Shown: positions 15,365 to 23,781 of the stretch, one piece after another
Layout: each line of letters opens with the position of its first letter
Numbering within the stretch: position 1 is the first letter of the stretch
From: Acidobacteriota bacterium
GTDB taxonomy: Bacteria > Acidobacteriota > Terriglobia > Bryobacterales > Bryobacteraceae
NCBI GenBank assembly: GCA_025350695.1
Contig: JANXXI010000309.1
Span: forward strand, 1 to 36,006
Reading direction: 5' to 3'
DNA: 36,006 nt
Notes under the pieces: model-generated
Database searches by the model: none
Told to the model about the DNA's origin: nothing
What the model saw: only the letters and a program-made list of their open reading frames with translations
Translations under genes and position numbers: made by a program

Positions 15365-16765
15365 TCAACGCTTTTTGCGGTCCTGAATTGGGTACTCTTC
15401 GGCATCCACGTGACTGGCATCCATATGCTTTTTCATGCTCTCAGCTATATCGCGATTTAACCCCGCCACATCGCTCGCCTCCCCCGGATCTGTCTCCAAG
15501 TTGTAAAGCTCAACTGGCTGGCCGAGCCCCTGGCGTACCCCTTTCCACTTACCCATGCGGACCGCTTGACTAAAACCTCCGCCATCGAATGATTCCCAAT
15601 AAAGAGGCCGATCCGCCAAGCGCGGCTGGCCGCCTAACAACACCGGGGCCGCGGAGACACCATCCACATTTCTTGGAATTCCGCGCGCCCCGGCTAAGTC
15701 GGCCAGCGTTGGGAGTAAGTCAACGAAGGACCATGGATAGTCACTGACGGCGCCCGGCTTGATCTTTCCGGACCAGCGGGCGATCATTGGCACGCGCAAA
15801 CCTCCTTCATAGAGGGTTCCCTTCTTGGCGCGCAAAGGACCCATCGTACCGAATGGCCGCGGATCAAAGACGCCGCCATTGTCGCTGCAATAAAACACCA
15901 AAGTGTTTTTGTCCAGGCCGGTTTCTTTAAGCTTTGCCATGATGCGGCCAACGTAGCTGTCCATGCGTGTCACCATGGCCGCATAGTTTTTGGCTTCGTC
16001 GGACCAAGGCTGGTTTGCGTATTCTCCTAACTCCGGGGCTTTGATTTCGGCATGCGGAATGGTCGGCGTGAAATATAAGAAGAACGGTTCATAGCGATGG
16101 CGATCCATGAAATAGAGCGCCTCGCGCGCCATCAAGTCCGAAGCATACTCCCGCTGCTGGCCGTTCAAGTTGCCCTTCAGCGTTTCACGCGTCTTGTTCC
16201 GCCACAGATATTGAGGGTAGTGATTGTGCGCGTGCTGCTGATTCAGGAAGCCGTACCATTCGTCAAAGCCGTGATCATTGGGAAGGCCGGATGTGCCCGG
16301 ATCCCCTAATCCCCATTTGCCAAAAATGCCAGTAGCGTAGCCGTAATTTTCATCGAAGCCGTGCTTCCACTCATTACCTTTCAGGATTTGAGCGATCGTC
16401 ACATCCTCAGCTTTGAGCGACACCCGTTGACCCGTGCGCCCACTGGCGTTCGCCCGGACTGTTGTGTGGCCAGTGTGCTGGCCAGTCATCAACACGCTCC
16501 GCGATGGGGCGCAGACGGCTGCCCCGGCATAACAGGAAGTAAAGCGCATGCCTTCGGACGCAAGCCGGTCGATGTTTGGAGTGCGAATCAGCTTCTGGCC
16601 ATAGCAGCCCAGGTCGAAGACACCCATATCGTCGGCCATGATGAAGATGAAGTTTGGTGGCGGCGCTTTGGGCGTTTGGCCAGCTGCGATGGAGAAAGCG
16701 CCGCACTTGAGAAAAGCGCGGCGATTCAGAAGCCAGGTTGGCATAGACGCTAGTCTATCAAGCAT
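15365..16765 (-). CDS. Sulfatase (arylsulfatase A-like), Tat-exported
   Basis: A 466-residue type I sulfatase that hydrolyses sulfate esters, probably of polysaccharides. The formylglycine site is C85 in VCAPSRSVLMTG (C-x-P-S-R), to be matured by a formylglycine-generating enzyme. The calcium-binding DD is in MADDMG (D45, D46), with FDENYGYATGIFGKWGLGDP, HAEIKAP and FYCSDNGGVFDP following in normal order. The N-terminus has a twin-arginine-like signal (NRRAFLKCGAFSIAAG). The second ATG (16744) would place it better, so either start is possible. It lies 24 bases behind the dihaem cytochrome gene and probably shares its transcript. Confidence 0.92.
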   Translation of the reverse strand: MLDRLASMPTWLLNRRAFLKCGAFSIAAGQTPKAPPPNFIFIMADDMGVFDLGCYGQKLIRTPNIDRLASEGMRFTSCYAGAAVCAPSRSVLMTGQHTGHTTVRANASGRTGQRVSLKAEDVTIAQILKGNEWKHGFDENYGYATGIFGKWGLGDPGTSGLPNDHGFDEWYGFLNQQHAHNHYPQYLWRNKTRETLKGNLNGQQREYASDLMAREALYFMDRHRYEPFFLYFTPTIPHAEIKAPELGEYANQPWSDEAKNYAAMVTRMDSYVGRIMAKLKETGLDKNTLVFYCSDNGGVFDPRPFGTMGPLRAKKGTLYEGGLRVPMIARWSGKIKPGAVSDYPWSFVDLLPTLADLAGARGIPRNVDGVSAAPVLLGGQPRLADRPLYWESFDGGGFSQAVRMGKWKGVRQGLGQPVELYNLETDPGEASDVAGLNRDIAESMKKHMDASHVDAEEYPIQDRKKR

Positions 16766-16789
16766 GAAGCCACACGGACAGCCGCAAGC

Positions 16790-18328
16790 CTATTCGATAT
16801 CCGCAGGTACATTGAACAAGGTCGTGAGCCGAATCGAGCCATGCTTCACTTGCGGATAATCCGCGGCTTTCCTATCACCCGGATCCAGATTCGACGCGGT
16901 ATCATCCGGTGGAAACAAAATCAGTGTCTGCAAAAAGTCCTGCAGATTCCGCTGTTCCGCCGTAGCTAGCCCGGCATAAGCATCCCGTGATCCTTGGGCT
17001 TCCCCACCATGCCGCAAGATCACTTCATGTAAGTTTATGCTACGGCCATCATGTCCATATGGGCCGGTGGAACCCACGCCCCAAAGAGCGGTGGTCATCA
17101 TTTCCTTTCTTGTTGTCCCGTCATAGTTGCGTTCGTAGAAACCGGGCCCCACATCATGCCGCCTAAAATCCGTGAAGATGTTCTTCACTAGAAATGGCTG
17201 CAGAGAAGGACCCTTCACGGCGGCAAAACCAGAACTGTCAAGAGGGCTTGTAATCAGCCGCAAGGCAGCGGTGGAAAATAGGTTGTTCATGTTTCCTCGC
17301 TCGGTATCGTAGGCCGTTTCTACATCGGCAACGCGCCGGTCACGATCAATTTGTAAATCGGCAACATGGCAAGAGGTGCAGCCGATTCGATCCATCGTCG
17401 TACGTCCTAACTTCGATTCCGCCGTTTCTTTGTACACTGCTGGTTTGAAGTAGTTTAGTAAGTAAAACTCCAGGTAGTCAACAATCGGCGTTGCCATCTG
17501 ATTGCGAGCCTCTGTTACTGGGGGTGATTCCAGTTTGTCCAGCTTTCCGTCCAACGTCATTCCTGAAAGCGTTACCATGCGGCCCCCTTTGGCGGCCGCA
17601 GTCAATTCCGGGTCAACACATTGGAATCCCATTTCAGCGTTCATGGCCCCAATTACGAACTCTCGAATTGAAATGGTGCCCCCATGATGGAAGAAGGGCC
17701 GCACTCGAAGATCGGCATCCACCCCTATAACCTCCGAAGTATCCACGACCAGATCCGGACGCACGGTGATCCGTCCATAGGAAATCCCTTTGCTAGTTAA
17801 AGGTTTGACAACCGCGGCTTTCGTTAGCGTCGCTTCGATAGTCGCCAGCCTCAACCAGTCGCGCAATTCGGCGGTGATCTCGTCCGCCAGCATCTCCTTT
17901 AAGCCCAGCCCAAACAAGTGAGGGGCATCGCGGCTATCGGGCCGCGTCGCTACATCACCACCGAAACCCGCTGACCCCCGTGGACGTCCGTGACAAGACG
18001 AGCAGCTATCGGTGGACCCCGCGCCTATTCCATTGTCCGCGGCAATGTCGCCCGAGCCGTCTCTTGTGTAAGGACCAGACCCGTCTCGCCGCTGAAACTT
18101 ACGTTGAAATAGTTGCCTGCCTCTACGGATAGCCCGAAATGGATCCCTGGCAATGATGAAGGAAGATGAATTCGGGGTCGACCAGTCACCACGGCCGGCG
18201 CCGATTTGTTCATTGAGTGATTTCTTGATTCCCTCGCCTGCCGGATTAGGCGCCATGGTTTGGTCAATCAGTTGACCGAACAGGGGAATTGAGAATAACG
18301 CAACCGCGCAGAGAGATCTAAGTGCCAT
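16790..18328 (-). CDS. Secreted dihaem c-type cytochrome (di-haem oxidoreductase/peroxidase-like)
   Basis: A 512-residue exported protein with two haem c sites: CSSCH (C109, C112, H113) and CTSCH (C317, C320, H321). The layout RRGRQLFQRKF ... CSSCHGRP ... GCTSCHV ... TTALWGVGSTGPYGHDGRS and EVILRHGGEA fits the DUF1111/di-haem peroxidase-like group. ATG 18328 is chosen over 18346 because AGGAG lies 7 bases before it, inside the longer frame, and the signal peptide then starts at once (MALRSLCAVALFSIPLFG). It lies 61 bases behind the kinase gene. Substrate unknown; periplasmic electron transfer is likely. Confidence 0.85.
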   Translation of the reverse strand: MALRSLCAVALFSIPLFGQLIDQTMAPNPAGEGIKKSLNEQIGAGRGDWSTPNSSSFIIARDPFRAIRRGRQLFQRKFQRRDGSGPYTRDGSGDIAADNGIGAGSTDSCSSCHGRPRGSAGFGGDVATRPDSRDAPHLFGLGLKEMLADEITAELRDWLRLATIEATLTKAAVVKPLTSKGISYGRITVRPDLVVDTSEVIGVDADLRVRPFFHHGGTISIREFVIGAMNAEMGFQCVDPELTAAAKGGRMVTLSGMTLDGKLDKLESPPVTEARNQMATPIVDYLEFYLLNYFKPAVYKETAESKLGRTTMDRIGCTSCHVADLQIDRDRRVADVETAYDTERGNMNNLFSTAALRLITSPLDSSGFAAVKGPSLQPFLVKNIFTDFRRHDVGPGFYERNYDGTTRKEMMTTALWGVGSTGPYGHDGRSINLHEVILRHGGEAQGSRDAYAGLATAEQRNLQDFLQTLILFPPDDTASNLDPGDRKAADYPQVKHGSIRLTTLFNVPADIE

Positions 18329-18389
18329 CGTTTCGCTCCTATCCATACCTGCGGAAACGGAGCGAAAAATTAGCGCTTGATTAAAAACT

Positions 18390-21071
18390 TTAATTAGGAG
18401 AAGGTTTCGACGCCCTTTCCATCTGGCGCGTCACATAAGGATTGTTCGGTCTTTTCGCCTTCCATTTGCTCCAAAGATCAACCCGTTCAGTGCTATGCGT
18501 ATCAGTTTCACCTGATTCCAACTGCAACTGGCTCGCGCGTTCCAGCCTAATCGTAATGCGGTTGGCTTCATCCAAATCTTCAAGCGGATTAAAATGGGTG
18601 TTACTTCTAAGCGCTTTCAAGCTTTCTTCCAGAATTCGCACTGCTTCCGATTTCTTACCGGCCGCGGCGGCCAACTCAGCCTGGGCCCTATAAATTGCGT
18701 CCTCCAGAGAGGTGGGGCCGATCTTTTTTGGCGGCCAGTTCTTGAATCCGGGGACTTCCGCGGCGCTGCCTTGCAACAAGGAATTGGCGAGTTCGTACCT
18801 TCCTAGCCTTGCCAGTACTACCGCTTTTTCCAGTTGCATTCGAAGCCGGTAGTCGTTACCATAGCGGTTCGATTCTGGAACTCCCTTCATCATTTTAATG
18901 GCCTCATCGAATGTTTCGAGCGCCGCCTGTGGGTTGGTTGCCATTTGCATTTGCCCGAGCTTGAGCGACGCTTCACCCAGGCTGAGTTTAGCTTCCACAT
19001 CCGAGGTGTCTTCCTCAATCATTGGACGCAGTAAGCGAATCATCGCCTGGAGCCAGCGTGCGCCCTCGACATGGTTCCCGAGGCTAAGTCCGTAAACTTC
19101 GCCAAGAATGATCCCTCGATAAAAGTAAATTTCCGATCGCTCGCGTCGCGCTCGTTTTTCTAATTTAGGGTCAGGCAATTGTTGCTCAGCCAACTGCAAG
19201 GAATCCAGCGCTGCTTCCAATTCGCCGCCATAGCGTTGCGCTGTACCCAACATTCGGTACGAACTTGCCGCTGCCACGGCCGCGGCAGGCGTTTTCAATC
19301 GATCCGCTCGCGCGCTAGTTGCTTTTGTATAAAGCTGGTCATAGTGAATGGCTTCCTCTGTATACCCAGCATTCAGAAGAGAGCGGGCCGTGGAACTGTA
19401 GACCCTAATAGCAACTTGTTCCTCGGCGTCATTCAATTGCGGGATTTCCTTTAAGTATCGTTCCAATTCCGCGGCGTTCTTCCGCGCAGTGCTCACGCTT
19501 TCTTCTTCCTTTGTTAAGTCGTAAAGTGTATCCGCCAAGGCGCTTTGAATATAAAACCACTCCAGCGCAGCTTCGGAATTATTCTTTCTGCTCCGCTCGA
19601 TGGAGCTCAGAAGCAACTCGGCGTTTCTTAACGAATTGAGCGCGTCCTGATGCAAACCAAAACTACTCTGGCTACGGCGCGCCTGCACTTCAGCAACCCG
19701 GCGATAAGCATTCGCAACCTCCGTACGCAACTTGATATCATCCCGGACTTCAGCGCTTAAACCCTTTAAAGACGTAAGTACCGTCTCAACAATTTGCTTG
19801 CGGACGGCCAAGCTTTCCGGCATATTGCGGATCTGGTTTTCAACATCCAATAACTTGCCTGCCAAGCCCCGCACTTCGGCAAACCGACGCTCCGCAATGC
19901 GTTTTTCACGCTGGGTTGTCGTCCAGCCCCACAGCATACTCAGTAAAATCGCGACAGCCGCCGCCACAGGCAACCAGTAGCGGCGCAGGAATTTTCGGGC
20001 GCGATAAAGCGATTCGCCGCGACGAGCCGCAACGGGCCGCGATTCCAAATATGCCTTCAAATCATCCCGTAATTGATCGACCGAGGCATATCGTTCCGCC
20101 GGCTCTTTACGAAGACAACGGAGGATGATCGAATCCAAATCCCCCTTGCAGTCAGGATTGATCGCACTCGGGCGGTCCGGATGTGATTGCGTTATGGATG
20201 CTTGAATCCCGCCAGATTCCGCGTTTTGAAACTGATGCGGAGATTTCCCTGTGAGCAGCCGGTAGAGAACTGCGCCTAACGAATAAATGTCCGATCCGGT
20301 ACCTAAAATGCCGCCGCTAACTTGCTCCGGGCTGGCGTAGGCCGGAGTGAAAAGAACATGCGTCATGGTGGCGGTGGCGTCCAAATGCTTGGCGATCCCG
20401 AAATCGAGCAACTTCGGTTCGCCCCTCGAAGTCACCAAAACGTTACTTGGTTTCAAATCTCGATGGACAATCAATTGACGATGAGCATAGCTGACGGCAT
20501 CGCAAACCGAAACAAACAGTTCGACGATTTCCTTTGCACCGCGGCCATTGGCCCACTCCTCTGAAGTTTTGCCCTCCACTAATTCCATCACCAAGTAGGG
20601 CCGCAACCCTCCGCCTTCCTCGGCGATATGACCGGCATCCAACAAGCGAGCTATGTTGGGATGGGTCAGCGAAGCAAGAATTTGGCGCTCTCCAAGAAAA
20701 CGTGCGTGAGTGGCCTCATCATTGATGGTGGAACGAATCAGTTTGATGGCAACTTGAATTCGCACCTCGCCGTCGACCCGTTCAGCTCTATAAACGGAAC
20801 CCATGCCCCCGTGGCCTAAAAGCTCTTTCAATTCGTACGGCCCACAGCGTTCGGGTGCATTCCGGGTATCCAAATCAGCCATGGCCTTGCGGACGGCATT
20901 TACTACCGGCCCGGCAAGTGTCCCGGTACTCTTTTCGGTGGCAATGAGCTCTTCCACCTCATGCCGCACATCGTCTCCGGTTTGGTGGCGGTCGTAATAA
21001 AGCCTCCGGTCTTTCTCCGAAAGATCAGCTAACTCATGGAACAGGGTTTCGACGTTGCTTTTATTGCTCAT
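18390..21071 (-). CDS. Membrane Ser/Thr protein kinase (PknB type) with TPR-like sensor part
   Basis: An 893-residue protein. The kinase domain (~residues 75-340) has the glycine loop GHGGMGSV (86-93), the VAIK lysine (K110), HRDLKPSN (catalytic D205), DFG (223) and the activation-segment end YASPEQ. A single membrane segment (YWLPVAAAVAILLSMLWGW, ~365-383) separates it from a ~500-residue external helical region resembling TPR repeats. ATG 21071 is used rather than 21095 because it overlaps the sigma factor stop by 4 bp (ATGA). Sigma factor and kinase are therefore translationally coupled, suggesting phosphorylation-linked control of the sigma factor or a shared signal. Kinases of this layout are common in Acidobacteriota and Planctomycetes. 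Confidence 0.93.
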   Translation of the reverse strand: MSNKSNVETLFHELADLSEKDRRLYYDRHQTGDDVRHEVEELIATEKSTGTLAGPVVNAVRKAMADLDTRNAPERCGPYELKELLGHGGMGSVYRAERVDGEVRIQVAIKLIRSTINDEATHARFLGERQILASLTHPNIARLLDAGHIAEEGGGLRPYLVMELVEGKTSEEWANGRGAKEIVELFVSVCDAVSYAHRQLIVHRDLKPSNVLVTSRGEPKLLDFGIAKHLDATATMTHVLFTPAYASPEQVSGGILGTGSDIYSLGAVLYRLLTGKSPHQFQNAESGGIQASITQSHPDRPSAINPDCKGDLDSIILRCLRKEPAERYASVDQLRDDLKAYLESRPVAARRGESLYRARKFLRRYWLPVAAAVAILLSMLWGWTTTQREKRIAERRFAEVRGLAGKLLDVENQIRNMPESLAVRKQIVETVLTSLKGLSAEVRDDIKLRTEVANAYRRVAEVQARRSQSSFGLHQDALNSLRNAELLLSSIERSRKNNSEAALEWFYIQSALADTLYDLTKEEESVSTARKNAAELERYLKEIPQLNDAEEQVAIRVYSSTARSLLNAGYTEEAIHYDQLYTKATSARADRLKTPAAAVAAASSYRMLGTAQRYGGELEAALDSLQLAEQQLPDPKLEKRARRERSEIYFYRGIILGEVYGLSLGNHVEGARWLQAMIRLLRPMIEEDTSDVEAKLSLGEASLKLGQMQMATNPQAALETFDEAIKMMKGVPESNRYGNDYRLRMQLEKAVVLARLGRYELANSLLQGSAAEVPGFKNWPPKKIGPTSLEDAIYRAQAELAAAAGKKSEAVRILEESLKALRSNTHFNPLEDLDEANRITIRLERASQLQLESGETDTHSTERVDLWSKWKAKRPNNPYVTRQMERASKPSPN

Positions 21072-21616
21072 TGTTCCAGCACCCGCTTGAGCCACGCTTG
21101 GGCGAACCTCAACTCACGCCTTACCGTATGAACCGACATTTGCAAAAGTTGCGCCGAGTCCTCAGCTGTAAGCCCACCAAAATAGCGCATCTCTATCAGT
21201 CTCGCCTTCCGGGGATGTTCCTTTTCCAGATTGTTCAAGGCTTCATGCAGATTCAACAGTTGGTCATCGCTCTGGATTGCGGCCAGATCAACACCACCAG
21301 CCAGGGAGACCTCCAATCCCAGGTTACGCTTTTGAGAAAGGCGAGCACGCGCGAGGTCCACCAAGACCTGGCGCATCAAGCGGGAAGCGATGCCATAGAA
21401 GTGCGTGCGATCTTCATAGTCCGGATGGTTCAAGGAGGAAAGCTTCAAGTACGCCTCATGCACCAGCTCCGTGGTTTGTAACGGGGGACCTCCCGATTCA
21501 CGCCGCAGCTGGCTTGCCGCAAGGGTTTTCAGTTCTTTGTAAACATGCGGGAGAAGCAAATCCAACGCATGTGAATCGCCTTGCCGAACTTGGCGTAAAA
21601 GTTCGGTGAGTTCCAT
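21068..21616 (-). CDS. ECF sigma factor (TIGR02999-like)
   Basis: A 182-residue RNA polymerase sigma-70 family regulator. Region 2 is LLPHVYKELKTLAASQLRRE, LQTTELVHEAYLKL and RTHFYGIASRLMRQVLVDLA, and region 4 is ARLIEMRYFGGLTAEDSAQL with the HTH MSVHTVRRELRFAQAWL. The sequence is of the acidobacterial/planctomycetal type often encoded beside a Ser/Thr kinase, exactly as here. No anti-sigma gene is adjacent; the coupled kinase probably takes that regulatory place. Confidence 0.92.
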   Translation of the reverse strand: MELTELLRQVRQGDSHALDLLLPHVYKELKTLAASQLRRESGGPPLQTTELVHEAYLKLSSLNHPDYEDRTHFYGIASRLMRQVLVDLARARLSQKRNLGLEVSLAGGVDLAAIQSDDQLLNLHEALNNLEKEHPRKARLIEMRYFGGLTAEDSAQLLQMSVHTVRRELRFAQAWLKRVLEQ

Positions 21617-21633
21617 CTTTAGATTATTGCTTA

Positions 21634-21765
21634 GGAGCTTGTGGAAAAACCGGGACTGACGGAACAGACAGCTTTTTTTCGCAAATTGCCCTTCAGAAAA
21701 GTTAATCCCTTGCGGTAGCGAAAAAAAATGTCAGTCTCGTCAGTCCCCATTTTTCCATAAGCTCC
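21634..21765. mobile_element. MITE-like element with ~50-bp imperfect terminal inverted repeats, TA-flanked
   Basis: The left end GGAGCTTGTGGAAAAA...GGGACTGACGG (from 21634) and the right end, read on the other strand GGAGCTTATGGAAAAA...GGGACTGACG (from 21765 backwards), match over about 50 bp. The match extends into T-runs plus CGC and has a handful of mismatches and one gap. Each end is flanked by TA (21632-21633 and 21766-21767), as expected for IS630/Tc1-mariner-type target duplications. It has no coding capacity. The right TA forms part of the stop codon of the Gfo/Idh/MocA gene. Confidence 0.65.
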
Positions 21766-22868
21766 TAGATCTCAACGCCAAGGTCGCTCCAACTCACAAC
21801 CGTGCCGCGGATCATGGCTTCGTGCCCCAGAATCGCCGTCAAAGCGGCTGTTGCGCCGATTGTAATATTCGCCGGGGAAGGCTCACCCTTCACTACCGCG
21901 GCGAAGAAGGCCGTGATGTGCGCATGCTCGTATTCTTCCTGTTTTTCGGCCAACACAACCGGCTTCTCGTCTCGATTGATCGGATGGAACGTAGCCCCAC
22001 CCATCAAATCAACTGCTCCGTTTTCGCCGTAAACGTGAACGTATTGTCCGCCCAACGGCAGCGTACGCGGGTGAAAGACGTTCTGCGTGAACGACATTTT
22101 CACACCGCCGGGATATTCGTAGGTCATGCTGCCGCTGTCGAAAATCGTTCGCCCTGGCGGGTCGTTCTTGTGCATCATGTTGCCGCCGAAACCACACGCT
22201 CTGATGGGATGCGCGCCTATTACCCAGTTACACAAATCTAAGTTGTGCACGGATTGCTCAATCAGATATCCGCCCGACTTAGTAACATCAAAATACCAAT
22301 CGCCGGAAGAGCCGTCATGAGGCAGGTCAGAGGTTGCGTGGCGTTGAGCCTTTACCCAAATCACATTGCCGATTGCCCCATTGCGAATCAGCCGCACACA
22401 TTCACCCAACTGCTTTTGCGACCGCAATTGTTGGCCGGCCGTGAAGACCGTCTTTGAAGCTTTGGCTACCTTTACAATTTCGCGGACCTGATCTGCTGTC
22501 ACGCCAACCGGCTTTTCGCAATACACGTGCTTTCCGGCGCGCAAGGCCGCAATAGCCATCTCCGAATGCATATGAGGCGGCGTGGCGATGAAGACCGCAT
22601 TAATATCCTTGCGATCAATGATGCGGCGCCAGTCCTTGTAAGCATCCGGCTTGTCTTTGGCGGAAGTAGTGGCTGCCTTATCCAGCCTGTCAGGCTTGAT
22701 ATCGCACACGGCGGCCACCTTTGCCCCTGGCTGCTGCAGCACGCCGTTCAACAAACTGGAGCCACGGTTGCCCACTCCGATCATGCCCGTGGCGATGCGT
22801 TCCCCAGTTTGCGCGGCGGCGTTTGCGGCGGCGGCGGCAATCAGGAAGCTTCTTCGTTCAATGTTCAT
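21765..22868 (-). CDS. Gfo/Idh/MocA family oxidoreductase, Tat-exported
   Basis: A 367-residue NAD(P)-dependent dehydrogenase-like protein. The twin-arginine signal MNIERRSFLIAAAAANAAAQ precedes the Rossmann fold (GMIGVGNRGSS). The family lysine is in EKPVG (VYCEKPVGVTAD), followed by the substrate domain with GSSGDWYFDVTKSGGYLIEQ and HNLDL. Exported members in Bacteroidota, Planctomycetes and Acidobacteriota act on sugars or sugar derivatives; the substrate here is unknown. The start overlaps the preceding isomerase-like gene by 4 bp. The stop codon TAG straddles the border of the MITE-like element, so the natural C-terminus may have been altered. Confidence 0.9.
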   Translation of the reverse strand: MNIERRSFLIAAAAANAAAQTGERIATGMIGVGNRGSSLLNGVLQQPGAKVAAVCDIKPDRLDKAATTSAKDKPDAYKDWRRIIDRKDINAVFIATPPHMHSEMAIAALRAGKHVYCEKPVGVTADQVREIVKVAKASKTVFTAGQQLRSQKQLGECVRLIRNGAIGNVIWVKAQRHATSDLPHDGSSGDWYFDVTKSGGYLIEQSVHNLDLCNWVIGAHPIRACGFGGNMMHKNDPPGRTIFDSGSMTYEYPGGVKMSFTQNVFHPRTLPLGGQYVHVYGENGAVDLMGGATFHPINRDEKPVVLAEKQEEYEHAHITAFFAAVVKGEPSPANITIGATAALTAILGHEAMIRGTVVSWSDLGVEI

Positions 22869-23761
22869 GCGATACTCTCCAATGCGCTAAGGCCGCGCAC
22901 GACGGTTTCCATATATTCTTTGGCGCGGCGCGCCAGACGGTCGATTTCATCTGGGCTCGATGGCCGGGGAACGAGCGGTTCAAATAGGTTTTCACAAACC
23001 AGCGGGATGGTCAAGCCTGTGCGCATCACGGGCGCAAGCAGTTTGTAGTGGTCGATCTGCCCAAACCCCGGGCCGCAATCTTCGTCCTTGGGCGTTAGTC
23101 GATGGTCCTTGATTGCGAACGCCCTTACATCCCGCCAGCAAGTGCGAATGTCCGGGATGGGATCTTTCCTTTCGTAGTCCAACACATTGCCGGCGTCGTA
23201 ACAGATCTTGATGGATGGCTCGCCTACCTCAGATACGATTCTTGCACAAGCTTCGCCCGTGCCTGTATTGCCGCCATGCTGCTTGATGACGATGGTTACC
23301 CCAGCGGCGCGGGCCGGAGCAGCCATGCCTTTCAGATTTTTGAGGAACGCGCCATATTCGCCCGGCGCCGTTTTGCCGAAGGTAAGTAGAAATGGGATGC
23401 GCGCCGCGGCGGCTTGGTCGATTCGGCGCAAGTGCGGATCAAGCGCGTCCTTGGATTCAAGATGTATCGTGGAAAACATCATCACCGGTTCAAGCCCCAT
23501 GTCACGGCACTTGGCGGCTAACTTGGCGGCGTCGGCCGGCGGGGCTTTCACGTCCAGCACCGGGCGCACCACCCCTGCGGTATCGCGATGATTGACGCCC
23601 CATGCGACGTACCCATGTCCCGTTCGTTGAATTCCGGATAGAGCACGTTCCAGCGGGAATGCCGAATAAGGAAGCGTCATGCACGCGATCTGGAAGCGCG
23701 TTGGGGCATCGGTTGCCGCAAGCGGCGCTGCCAACATCGAAAGAAAGGTGCGGCGATCCAT
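22865..23761 (-). CDS. Sugar phosphate isomerase/epimerase-like TIM-barrel protein, Tat-exported
   Basis: A 298-residue protein of the xylose-isomerase-like (AP endonuclease 2) TIM-barrel family. It starts with a Tat-like signal (MDRRTFLSMLAAPLAA). Metal-ligand segments are visible: IKQHGGNTG, KICYDAGNV, FAIKDHRL and PLVCENLFEP. The usual partner of exported Gfo/Idh/MocA oxidoreductases is such an isomerase, and here the two overlap by 4 bp, so a shared sugar-derivative pathway is likely. Exact substrate unknown. Confidence 0.88.
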   Translation of the reverse strand: MDRRTFLSMLAAPLAATDAPTRFQIACMTLPYSAFPLERALSGIQRTGHGYVAWGVNHRDTAGVVRPVLDVKAPPADAAKLAAKCRDMGLEPVMMFSTIHLESKDALDPHLRRIDQAAAARIPFLLTFGKTAPGEYGAFLKNLKGMAAPARAAGVTIVIKQHGGNTGTGEACARIVSEVGEPSIKICYDAGNVLDYERKDPIPDIRTCWRDVRAFAIKDHRLTPKDEDCGPGFGQIDHYKLLAPVMRTGLTIPLVCENLFEPLVPRPSSPDEIDRLARRAKEYMETVVRGLSALESIA

Positions 23762-23781
23762 GGCGATGCAATCCGACGCCG

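Noticed and set aside
22527-23048. Plus-strand open frame of 173 codons across the isomerase/oxidoreductase junction
   Set aside because: Shadow of two well-supported minus-strand genes overlapping by 4 bp.
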